From positions 24,523-64,320 of the forward strand of contig PXRX01000026.1 in assembly GCA_003023195.1 (NCBI GenBank): a DNA stretch of 39,798 nt. The letters run 5' to 3'. This document shows positions 32,740 through 39,701 of this stretch, piece after piece (positions within the stretch are counted from its first letter, which is position 1; every line of letters starts with the position of its first letter). This DNA comes from Halobacteriales archaeon QS_8_69_26. Its GTDB lineage: Archaea > Halobacteriota > Halobacteria > Halobacteriales > SW-7-71-33. Under the pieces are notes generated by a model. That model saw only the letters and a program-made list of their open reading frames with translations, had not been told where the DNA came from and searched no databases. The position numbers and the translations under genes were made by a program.

Positions 32740-32868
32740 CTACCGTCTGCCCTGGTTCATGCCCTTCCGGAAGTCGACGAGGGCACGCCGGAGCATCAGG
32801 TAGATAAAGAAAAAAAAGGCGAGCAGGGCCACCACGATCCCTGCGGTGAGCATGTCGACGTTGACCAT
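32740..32868 (-). CDS. 42-aa single-span membrane microprotein
   Basis: On the minus strand, ATG 32868 opens a 42-codon frame: a short N-terminus MVNVDMLTA, one transmembrane helix of about 20 residues ending in AFFFFIYLML (with four consecutive Phe), and a basic tail (RRALVDFRKGMNQGRR) that should stay in the cytoplasm. It is below usual gene-calling length. Support comes from a TATA-like box (minus strand CCTATTGA, 32890-32898) at leaderless distance, the sharp hydrophobic/basic organisation, and codon usage with G/C third positions. I do not recognise the family. Such proteins often modulate membrane complexes, but no partner is evident. Confidence 0.75.
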   Translation of the reverse strand: MVNVDMLTAGIVVALLAFFFFIYLMLRRALVDFRKGMNQGRR

Positions 32869-32889
32869 ACACCGACTTCCCCGGGGGCG

Positions 32890-32898
32890 TCAATAGGC
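32890..32898 (-). promoter_or_regulatory. TATA-like box for the microprotein
   Basis: Minus-strand CCTATTGA is centred about 26 bases before ATG 32868. Confidence 0.55.
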
Positions 32899-33041
32899 GT
32901 TTCGCCACGAACCGGGACCGTCCGGGGCGGTCCCATGAGATGGATCCGGACCCCTCCCACGAGGGGGACCAGGGGGGCGTGGGCGACCTCGACGCGCCCG
33001 CACGGCGGGGTCCCCGGGCCGCAAGGGACCCGACCCCCCAG

Positions 33042-33050
33042 CTATATAAT
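33042..33050 (+). promoter_or_regulatory. TATA box for the channel gene
   Basis: CTATATAAT is centred about 31 bases before ATG 33077. It is one of the strongest TATA boxes in the window. Confidence 0.75.
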
Positions 33051-33076
33051 GTCCGACGGGGACATGGGGGGATAGG

Positions 33077-36000
33077 ATGGCCGAGTGTACGTACGAACAC
33101 GAACTCGACGCCGTGGCCAACGGGGGCGAGGGGCAACTCGCGACGGGGGAGTCGTGGACCTGCCCCCACGAGGCCCACGCCGAGGCCGACAGGTGCGTGT
33201 TCCACCTGGACGCCGACGAGCGGGCGGACCTCGGGGTCACGGACGGGGACATCGCCGACCGACTGCTGGAGGTCGTCGAGGCGCGACGACGGGAGGAACT
33301 CCGGATCGTCGGGGCATCGCTCCCGCGCGTCGACCTGAACTACCGCGTGGTCGAGGGACCGACGCGGTATCCGCTCGACCTGCGCGACACCACCATCGAG
33401 GAACTGCACCTGGAGCACACCGTGGTCGAACAGCCCCTCCGGCTCGAGGGTGCGACGCTGGGGGAGTTGTACCTGGACAACGTGGAGTTCGGGAAGGGCG
33501 TCTACGCCGCGGATGCGACGGTGACCGGGGCAGTCGACGCCTTCGAGGCCGAGTTCGGCGGCGACGCCGACCTCCGGGAGGTGACCTTCGAGGCGGCGGC
33601 GGAGTTCCAGGAGACCGGGTTCGCCGACGACGTCCACTTCGACGGGGCGGTCTTCGAAGACGAGGCGGACTTCGTCGGCGCGGAGTTCCCCGGACGGTCG
33701 ATCGTCCGTGACGACAACAGTTCCTTCGTCGGGACGACCTTCGAGGGACCGGCGGAGTTCGAGGAGGCCAGCTTCGAGTACACGACCTTCCGCGAGGCCG
33801 AGTTCCGGGACGGGGCCAACTTCCAGGCGGCCGAGTTCGACGGTAACCTCGTGTTCGACGAGGTCGTCTTCCACGGCCTCGCGGACTTCGACGAGGCCCA
33901 CTTCCACCGGGACACGCTGTTGCGGGAAACCGAGTACCACGGCCCCGCACACTTCCGGGGAGTCACCTTCGAGGGGGGTGCCAACCTCCTGGAGAACGAC
34001 GGCGACTTCGAAGGGGCGGTCTTCCACGACGAGGCGCTGTTCGAACAGTCCGAGTTCGCCTTCCTCGACTTCCACGGGGCCACCTTCGAGGACGAGGCGG
34101 GGTTCGAGGAGGCCGCGTTCGACGAGGACGCCGACTTCAGAAACGCCGTCTTCGAGGGGCCGGCGGACTTCGACGAGACGCGGTTCCACGGTGACGCCGA
34201 CTTCGAGGGGGTCGAGTTCCGGGCGCAGGCCGACTTCCGGGGCGCCGACTTCCTCGGCGAGGCACGCCACCTGGAGGAGAACACGCACTTCGAGGAAGCG
34301 GCCTTCCACGAGGCAGCCGACTTCACCAACGCCGCGTTCACGGCCGCCGAGGCCACCGGTGCCACCTTCGCCGGCCCCGCCGAGTTCCGCGGGGTGGAGT
34401 TCCGGGAAACCGTCTCGTTCGACGATGTCGTCTTCGAGGACCGGTCGGTCTTCGACGAGGCCCACTTCCGCGACGACGCGCTGTTCAAGCGCACCGAGTA
34501 CCACGGCCCCGCGCTCTTTCGCGGCGTCACCTTCGAGGGGGCTTCCAACATCACCGAGGAGAACGCCGCCGCGGACGACAACGGGTTCCAGGACAACACC
34601 GACTTCGAGGAGAGCGTCTTCCACGGACGGGCCGACTTCGCGTTCACGGAGTTCGCGTTCGTCGACTTCGGCGACGTCGAGTTCGCCGACGAGGCCGGCT
34701 TCCACGACGCCGACTTCGCCGGCACCGCCGAGTTCGGGGCGGCCACCTTCGGGACCGCCGACTTCGAGCGGGCGAGCTTCGAGGACGTCGACTTCGAAGG
34801 GGCGGCCTTCGAGGACGACGCGACGTTCCACGCCGTCACCTTCGGGGAAACCGCGGTCTTCGACGACGCCGAGTTCACCACCGCCGCGGTCTTCGACGAG
34901 GCCCGGTTCCGGCACGACGCGCTGTTCAAGCGCGTGGCGTTCCACGGCCCCGCGCAGTTCCGGGGCGCCGAGTTCGAGGGGGGCGCCAACGTCGCCGAGG
35001 ACGACACCGACTTCGAGGAGTCCGTCTTCCACGACGACGCCGACTTCGGGACGGCCGAGTTCGGGTTCGTCGACTTCCACGAGGTCGCCTTCGAGGGCCA
35101 GGCCGTCTTCAAGGAGGCCACGTTCGACGAGGACGTCGACTTCCGCGGGACGACGTTCGAGGACCTGGCGGACTTCGACGAGGCCCGGTTCGACGCCGAC
35201 GGGGACTTCGAGGGGGCCGAGTTCCAGGCGAAGGCCGACTTCCGGGGGGTCGAGTTCCTCGGCGAGGCCCGCCACCTGGAGGAGAACGCCCGCTTCCAGG
35301 GCGCCGTGTTCCGGAGTGACGCGGACTTCCACAACGCCGTGTTCACCACCTCGAACTTCACCGACACCACCTTCGGCGGCACCATCGACTTCCAGGGGAC
35401 GGAGTTCCGCGAACGGGTGGACTTCGCCGCCGAGTCCGTCGGCCGGACGACGTTCGTCAACATGACCGACGCCGTCGTCCAGGAGGGGACGATCAGCCAG
35501 CCAGACCAGGGGTGGGTGCGGTACGACCTCACCCGGGCGACCGTCGGCGACGTCTACTTCGCCGGCGACGACGGCAGCCACCGGCTCCTGCGCTTCTTCC
35601 GGTTCATGGAGACGAGTTTCGACGGGTTCGACTTCGCGGCCCACCGGCGGTACCTCGACCGCAACGACTGGGAGATCCACACCTTCGACGAGGGGCCGGA
35701 CGGCCCGGACTACGGCTACGCGGTCGAGGCCACGCCCAGCGCCATCGAGACCACCTACCTCAACGCCTACAACAACGCCAAGGAAATGGGCGACGGCGAC
35801 GCGGCCATCGAGTTCAACATCCACAAGTCGTGGTACCGACGGAAGAAGAACGTCGAGTTCATCCGCGACCCGTCGATGCCCACCCTGGCCCGGAGCGGGA
35901 AGGTCGCCGACATCGTCGGCAACTGGCTCTGGTACCAGTCGTGTGGCTACGGCTACCGGCTGTGGCGGATCGTCGGCGTCTCGGCGTTCGTGATGGTCAC

Positions 36001-36283
36001 CTGGGGGATACTGTACGCGCTGCCGTTTCCCGGGAGCGAGACCGTCTCGGACTACGCCCCGAACCTCGAGAGTTTCGGACAGGTGTTCACTGTCAAGGGA
36101 CTGGAAATTATCGCACAGAACATCTACTACAGTATCATCACGTTCACCACCGTCGGGTACGGCAACGCCGCGCCCGACCCGTCTGCGCCGGTGGCAGCGG
36201 CGCTTGCGGCCTCGGAGGGGCTACTGGGCGTGTTGCTCGGGGCGCTGGTCATCTTCGTGCTCGGCCGCCGCGTGGCGGTCTGA
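33077..36283 (+). CDS. Giant pentapeptide-repeat beta-helix protein with C-terminal potassium channel pore
   Basis: The 1068-aa protein has four regions. Residues 1-45 hold a Cys/His cluster (ECTYEHEL...WTCPHEAH...CVFH) that may bind zinc. Residues 95-810 are pentapeptide-like repeats (ADFxxAxF pattern), predicting a long right-handed quadrilateral beta-helix, very rich in Asp/Glu/Phe. Acidic loops such as GEARHLEEN and GGANVAEDD recur, marking a larger duplication. Residues 820-960 form a linker domain. The C-terminus is a two-helix channel: TM1 964-984, pore helix and filter TTVGYGN (Thr-Val-Gly-Tyr-Gly at 1025-1029), and TM2 about 1037-1062. The filter predicts K+ selectivity; the beta-helix would form a cytoplasmic assembly of four. 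Its sensing role is unknown. Confidence 0.92.
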   Translation: MAECTYEHELDAVANGGEGQLATGESWTCPHEAHAEADRCVFHLDADERADLGVTDGDIADRLLEVVEARRREELRIVGASLPRVDLNYRVVEGPTRYPLDLRDTTIEELHLEHTVVEQPLRLEGATLGELYLDNVEFGKGVYAADATVTGAVDAFEAEFGGDADLREVTFEAAAEFQETGFADDVHFDGAVFEDEADFVGAEFPGRSIVRDDNSSFVGTTFEGPAEFEEASFEYTTFREAEFRDGANFQAAEFDGNLVFDEVVFHGLADFDEAHFHRDTLLRETEYHGPAHFRGVTFEGGANLLENDGDFEGAVFHDEALFEQSEFAFLDFHGATFEDEAGFEEAAFDEDADFRNAVFEGPADFDETRFHGDADFEGVEFRAQADFRGADFLGEARHLEENTHFEEAAFHEAADFTNAAFTAAEATGATFAGPAEFRGVEFRETVSFDDVVFEDRSVFDEAHFRDDALFKRTEYHGPALFRGVTFEGASNITEENAAADDNGFQDNTDFEESVFHGRADFAFTEFAFVDFGDVEFADEAGFHDADFAGTAEFGAATFGTADFERASFEDVDFEGAAFEDDATFHAVTFGETAVFDDAEFTTAAVFDEARFRHDALFKRVAFHGPAQFRGAEFEGGANVAEDDTDFEESVFHDDADFGTAEFGFVDFHEVAFEGQAVFKEATFDEDVDFRGTTFEDLADFDEARFDADGDFEGAEFQAKADFRGVEFLGEARHLEENARFQGAVFRSDADFHNAVFTTSNFTDTTFGGTIDFQGTEFRERVDFAAESVGRTTFVNMTDAVVQEGTISQPDQGWVRYDLTRATVGDVYFAGDDGSHRLLRFFRFMETSFDGFDFAAHRRYLDRNDWEIHTFDEGPDGPDYGYAVEATPSAIETTYLNAYNNAKEMGDGDAAIEFNIHKSWYRRKKNVEFIRDPSMPTLARSGKVADIVGNWLWYQSCGYGYRLWRIVGVSAFVMVTWGILYALPFPGSETVSDYAPNLESFGQVFTVKGLEIIAQNIYYSIITFTTVGYGNAAPDPSAPVAAALAASEGLLGVLLGALVIFVLGRRVAV

Positions 36284-36544
36284 GCGGCCACCGCATCCGG
36301 GGACGGCGTCCGTCCCCACCGCACACACGGACGGGATCCGTCGCCACTGCATCCACTGGCGGTTCCCTCCCGGGAGCCTGGTCGGACGACGCTCCCCGTC
36401 ACCGGTCGCGCGACGCCCTCCCGTGACGGCCTGATCGGGGACGCCACGCTCTCCCGCCGTCGGCCCCAGATCGGCGGCCGGATCGGGGACGCGAAGCGGT
36501 CGACTCGCTGGCTTTATATCTCGCGGGCACCGATCGGTGGACGC
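36284..36544. other. Intergenic region, no gene recognised
   Basis: About 260 bases between the channel and TRAM genes. It contains several scattered GATCGGGGACG-like phrases but no ordered array, and open frames lack coding character. The only functional element I can support is the TATA box at 36512-36519. Confidence 0.6.
36512..36519 (+). promoter_or_regulatory. TATA box for the TRAM gene
   Basis: CTTTATAT is centred about 29 bases before ATG 36545. Confidence 0.7.
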
Positions 36545-36991
36545 ATGGCCAACTGTCCACTCGCCGACGAGTGCCCCTCGTTCACCGAACGGATCGAGGG
36601 GATGGGGTGCACCCACTACGGCGACCGCGGGGGCAAGGAGTGGTGCAACCACTACAGCCAGCCCATCGAGGACCTGAAGACCCAGCCGGTCAAGCCCGGC
36701 GAGGAGATCGTCGTCGACGTCACGGACATCCACGAGTCCGGTGCCGGCGTCGGGCGCACCGAGGAGGGCTTCATCGTCCTCGTCGACGGGGTCCTCCCCG
36801 ACGCCCGCGCGAAGGTGGAGGTCAGGCAGGTCCACTCCAACCACGCCCGCGCCGACCCGATAGACAGGCTCCCCATGGAACCCGACGAGGAGGACGACGA
36901 GGCGGAGGCCAAAGAGGGCGGGGAGCCCGACGAGGAGGACGACGAACGGGACGAGGCCCTCGGAAGCCGCGAGAACTTCTGGGGCTCGTGA
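36545..36991 (+). CDS. TRAM domain protein with N-terminal Cys/His cluster
   Basis: The 148-aa protein begins with four cysteines and two histidines (Cys4, Cys10, Cys22, Cys34 with His24 and His36), a likely zinc or Fe-S site. A TRAM domain follows at about 48-105 (VKPGEEIVVDVTDIHESGAGVGRTEEGFIVLVDGVLPDARAKVEVRQVHSNHARADPI), the small beta-barrel that binds RNA in tRNA-modifying enzymes. Single-domain TRAM proteins in archaea have been described as RNA chaperones, including cold-shock-like functions. The tail is strongly acidic (EEDDEAEAKEGG). The tfx-like gene follows 118 bases downstream on the same strand. Confidence 0.9.
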   Translation: MANCPLADECPSFTERIEGMGCTHYGDRGGKEWCNHYSQPIEDLKTQPVKPGEEIVVDVTDIHESGAGVGRTEEGFIVLVDGVLPDARAKVEVRQVHSNHARADPIDRLPMEPDEEDDEAEAKEGGEPDEEDDERDEALGSRENFWGS

Positions 36992-37109
36992 ACCGACCCG
37001 CACCGCGCGAGCCCTCGGCGAGTGGACACTCCGTTCGGCGGGCCGCACGGTCCGACGCCCCGGCGCCCGCTCCGGGCACCGGCCGCGATCCCCGACGAGG
37101 TGACACAGA

Positions 37110-37586
37110 GTGACCGCCGACCCCGAGGCCGGCATCGACGTCGACGAACTGCTGGACAGGCTCGGCTTCGATCCCGAGGACAGCGTCCTAACGCGCCGCC
37201 AGGCCGAGGTGCTGGCCCTGCGGGAGCACGGCCGGTCCCAGGCCGCCATCGCCGAACGACTGGGCACGTCGCGGGCCAACGTCTCGGGCGTCGAGGCCAG
37301 CGCCCGCGAGAACGTCCGCAAGGCCCGCGAGACCGTCGCCTTCGCGAACGCCCTGGACGCCCCGGTCCAGATCCAGGTCGACCCGGGAACGGACCTCTAC
37401 GACGTCCCCCAGCGAGTCTACGCCGCCTGCGACGACGCCGGCGTCAAGGTCAACCACACCGCCCCCGAGTTGATGAAACTGATCAGTGACGAGGCCGGCG
37501 ACTCCGTCACCGGCCGCCAGGTCCGCGAACAACTGCTCGTCGGCGTCTCCGTCGACGGCGAGGTCAGCGTCCGCAAGCGGGTCTGA
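37110..37586 (+). CDS. Tfx family DNA-binding protein
   Basis: The 158-aa regulator starts at GTG 37110. It has an N-terminal helix-turn-helix (LTRRQAEVLALREHGRSQAAIAERLGTSRANVSGVEASARENVRKARETVAFA) like that of sigma-like/Tfx proteins. The C-terminal domain VQIQVDPGTDLYDVPQRVYAACDDAGVKVNHTAPELMKLISDEAGD is the Tfx-specific part. Tfx was first described as an activator near molybdenum formylmethanofuran dehydrogenase genes in methanogens; the haloarchaeal targets are not known to me. No molybdenum gene is nearby in this window. Confidence 0.9.
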   Translation: MTADPEAGIDVDELLDRLGFDPEDSVLTRRQAEVLALREHGRSQAAIAERLGTSRANVSGVEASARENVRKARETVAFANALDAPVQIQVDPGTDLYDVPQRVYAACDDAGVKVNHTAPELMKLISDEAGDSVTGRQVREQLLVGVSVDGEVSVRKRV

Positions 37587-37604
37587 TCCCCTGTCCCCCC
37601 ACTT

Positions 37605-37681
37605 CCGTCCGATCCGCCACCTCGTTCTGTCCCGGTCCGGGGTACCATCCGAGTCCCGTCCGATAGCCACCTCGTTCTGTC
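37605..37681. repeat. 50-bp-spaced direct repeat
   Basis: CCGTCCGAT followed by GCCACCTCGTTCTGTC occurs twice, starting at 37605 and 37656, with a one-base difference in the middle. It lies between the tfx gene and the convergent frameshifted membrane gene. Confidence 0.8.
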
Positions 37682-37714
37682 ATGGGGCCGAAGTGCCAGC
37701 CGTGCGATCCGCCG

Positions 37715-38145
37715 TCACGCATCCGGGCTGGCCGGTTCGGGGGCGAGCGGGGCGAGGACGACGGGAGCCAGCAGGCGAAAACCCACGACCGTCGCGACGC
37801 CGACGAGGACCGCGATGGCGGCGTCGCCGCGCCAGCCACCGTCGGCCGATCCCTCGCCCGACCGCCGGACGACCCGGGGTACGACGAGCATGGTCCCGCC
37901 GACGGCGATGCCGACGACCGGTGTGGGCCCGACCGCCGGACGACCCGCGAACCCACGCTGGCCGCGAGGTTCCTGGCCGCCAGGTGCGACAGGCCGGCGA
38001 GGCTCCCCAGGCGGGCCGTGCCGCCGAACGACGCCGGCGGTTCCTCGCCAGTACTCCGTACGAGGAGGCGGTGGCCGACCGCGGCCCCGAGTCCGCCACA
38101 GACCGCCGGCAGCGCGAGGAACCCCGGGAAGAGGAGGACGGGCAT
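37715..38145 (-). pseudogene. Membrane protein gene with a single-base frameshift
   Basis: Two minus-strand frames join into one membrane protein. The first runs from ATG 38145: MPVLLFPGFLALPAVCGGLG at the N-terminus, a polar loop, then LGSLAGLSHLAARNLAASV. The second continues with GFAGRPAVGPTPVVGIAVGG, then MLVVPRVVRRSG, and AAIAVLVGVATVVGFRLLAP before a TGA at 37715-37717. The frames meet at the G-run at 37952-37954; one extra G would restore a 143-aa protein with about four hydrophobic segments. The length (431 bases, remainder 2) fits a single lost base. A TATA box (38167-38177) supports the start. It is either a sequencing slip in a homopolymer or a real recent mutation. The family is not recognised. 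Confidence 0.75.
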
Positions 38146-38166
38146 GCCGGGAAAGGTAGTAGTAGT

Positions 38167-38177
38167 GACATAATCTT
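38167..38177 (-). promoter_or_regulatory. TATA box for the frameshifted membrane gene
   Basis: Minus-strand AAGATTATGTC is centred about 27 bases before ATG 38145. Confidence 0.6.
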
Positions 38178-38289
38178 CCTGTGGATCCCCCGGTACGACA
38201 GTCGGTGGAGCCCCGGAGCGCCCTCGACCGGACTCGAAGTCACCGCCGGTAGGGCGGGAGTTTTGTGATCCGCGCCCCACGGACCGGAC

Positions 38290-39075
38290 ATGGACCTGAG
38301 ACTGGATGGCAACGCGGCCCTGGTAACGGCGAGTTCGAGCGGTCTCGGCCTGGCGTCGGCGACGGCGCTGGCGCGGGAGGGCGCGAACGTGACGATCTGC
38401 GGCCGCACCGAGGAGCGACTGGGCGAGGCGAAGGCCGAGATCGAGGCGGTGGCGACCGGCGACGTGATGGCCCGGCAGGCCGACGTGACCGACCCGGACG
38501 ACGTCGCTGACCTGGTCGAGACCACCGTCGAGGCCTACGGTGGACTGGACCACGTGGTCACCTCCGCCGGCGGGGTGCCGCCCGGCCCGTTCATGGAGTC
38601 GACCGAGAAGGAGTGGTACGGGGCCTACGACACCCTCGTCATGAGCGTCGTCTGGACGCTCTGGGAGGCACAACCACACCTCGTCGAGAGCGACGCCGGG
38701 ACCGTCACCTGCATCACCTCCACGTCGGTCCGGGAGGCCATCGACGGCCTGGTGCTGTCCAACGCCGTCAGGCGTGGCGTGGTCGGCGTCGTCAAGACCG
38801 TCGCCCGGGAGTTCGCGCCCGAGGTGCGGGCCAACGCCGTCCTGCCCGGGGCCCACGAGACCGCCCGCATCGAGGAACTGGTCGAGGCCGCCCTCGACCG
38901 GGGCGAGTACGACTCCTACGAGGAGGGCCTCGACGACTGGGCGAGCGACGTCCCGCTGGGACGGATCGGCGACCCGATGGAACTGGGCGACGCCGTCGCC
39001 TTCCTCTCCAGCGACCGGGCGAGCTTCGTCAACGGCGCCGCCGTCTCCGTCGACGGCGGGCGACTGCGGAGCTAG
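38290..39075 (+). CDS. SDR family oxidoreductase with non-canonical active site
   Basis: The 261-aa Rossmann protein has TASSSGLGLASA (13-24, glycine-rich NAD(P) loop), CGRTEERL, ADVTDPDDV, and a C-terminal FVNGAAVSVDGGRLRS end typical of short-chain dehydrogenases. The active-site serine region ITSTS (142-146) is present, but where SDRs have YxxxK this protein reads SNAVR (157-161), so Tyr becomes Ser and Lys becomes Arg. The rest of that helix (RRGVVGVVKTVAREFAPEVRANAVLPG) aligns normally, so this is a substitution, not a misread. Such SN-xx-R SDR-like proteins exist as a divergent subgroup; it may use a different mechanism or be non-catalytic. Confidence 0.9.
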   Translation: MDLRLDGNAALVTASSSGLGLASATALAREGANVTICGRTEERLGEAKAEIEAVATGDVMARQADVTDPDDVADLVETTVEAYGGLDHVVTSAGGVPPGPFMESTEKEWYGAYDTLVMSVVWTLWEAQPHLVESDAGTVTCITSTSVREAIDGLVLSNAVRRGVVGVVKTVAREFAPEVRANAVLPGAHETARIEELVEAALDRGEYDSYEEGLDDWASDVPLGRIGDPMELGDAVAFLSSDRASFVNGAAVSVDGGRLRS

Positions 39076-39144
39076 CCGTCGGATCCGCCCGGCCAGTGGC
39101 GGTTCTCGGTCGCCCCGGCCACGGTCTGTCACGGAGGTCGGGAA

Positions 39145-39153
39145 CTACTATGG
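39145..39153 (+). promoter_or_regulatory. TATA-like box for the small frameshifted gene
   Basis: CTACTATGG is centred about 28 bases before ATG 39177. Confidence 0.5.
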
Positions 39154-39176
39154 GGCCGGTCGCCGATCGGTCCGGC

Positions 39177-39385
39177 ATGGGCGTGGACGCCGACGGGACG
39201 GGGCCGTTCTCCGGACGGCTGGACCTGGCCGGGACCGTCAACGTCCTCGAGAGCTTGGTCCGCGGGAATCCCGAGGGGTCGCGGAGCCAATGGCCGTCCT
39301 CGTCGACGAACACCTCGACCGACTGCTCGACCCGCCGCCCGAGCACCGGGCGGCGGTGGCCGACCTGGCTGCCGAACTGGAATAG
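39177..39385 (+). pseudogene. Small ORF with a single-base frameshift
   Basis: ATG 39177 opens MGVDADGTGPFSGRLDLAGT, continuing VNVLESLVRGNPEG; another frame then continues VAEPMAVLVDEHLDRLLDPP and PEHRAAVADLAAELE to TAG 39385. The frames join at the G4 run (39275-39278). One added G would give a 69-aa acidic, mostly helical protein. The total of 209 bases (remainder 2) fits one missing base. The TATA-like box at 39145-39153 and the clean C-terminus support a real gene, broken or mis-sequenced. If the frameshift is real, a short product might start at ATG 39296 within the second part. No family is recognised. Confidence 0.6.
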
Positions 39386-39430
39386 TCCGGTTCCGGCGAC
39401 CCTCGGCGGTGAACGATCCCGGCGGCCCGT

Positions 39431-39450
39431 TTACAGTAACTTTACTGTAA
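39431..39450. promoter_or_regulatory. Operator-like dyad, copy 3
   Basis: TTACAGTAACTTTACTGTAA, the same half-sites as at 6614 and 25151 with CT in the centre. It lies 46 bases after the small frameshifted gene and at the boundary to the lower-G+C segment at the right edge. No gene start is clearly placed downstream of it within the window. Confidence 0.65.
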
Positions 39451-39701
39451 CCAATTCTGTCCCGATCTGCCCGCAGGGACGTGGTTCAAAATAGCTGGTT
39501 CCAGCGGACTGCGCCGGCTTTGAGCGTGATCCCGGCCTGCACCAGCCAACGCGGCATTGCTTGTTTCCACAAAGTCTTCGATCAAGTCACTGCCACCGTT
39601 GAAGGGGGCGATTTCGGCCATGCCCCAGAGAAAAACCGATCCGGCTCATTCTTCAATTCCAATCTGGACACGGTCGTACCCCTGATCAGAAAACTTATCA
39701 C
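39451..39701. other. Lower-G+C segment without an assignable gene
   Basis: The sequence turns noticeably richer in A/T than the rest of the window. Open frames exist on both strands: plus 39481-39735 (84 codons) and a shorter minus frame ending at the dyad. Neither resembles a known protein, and codon choice differs from resident genes. It may be a decayed or foreign insertion. Confidence 0.4.
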
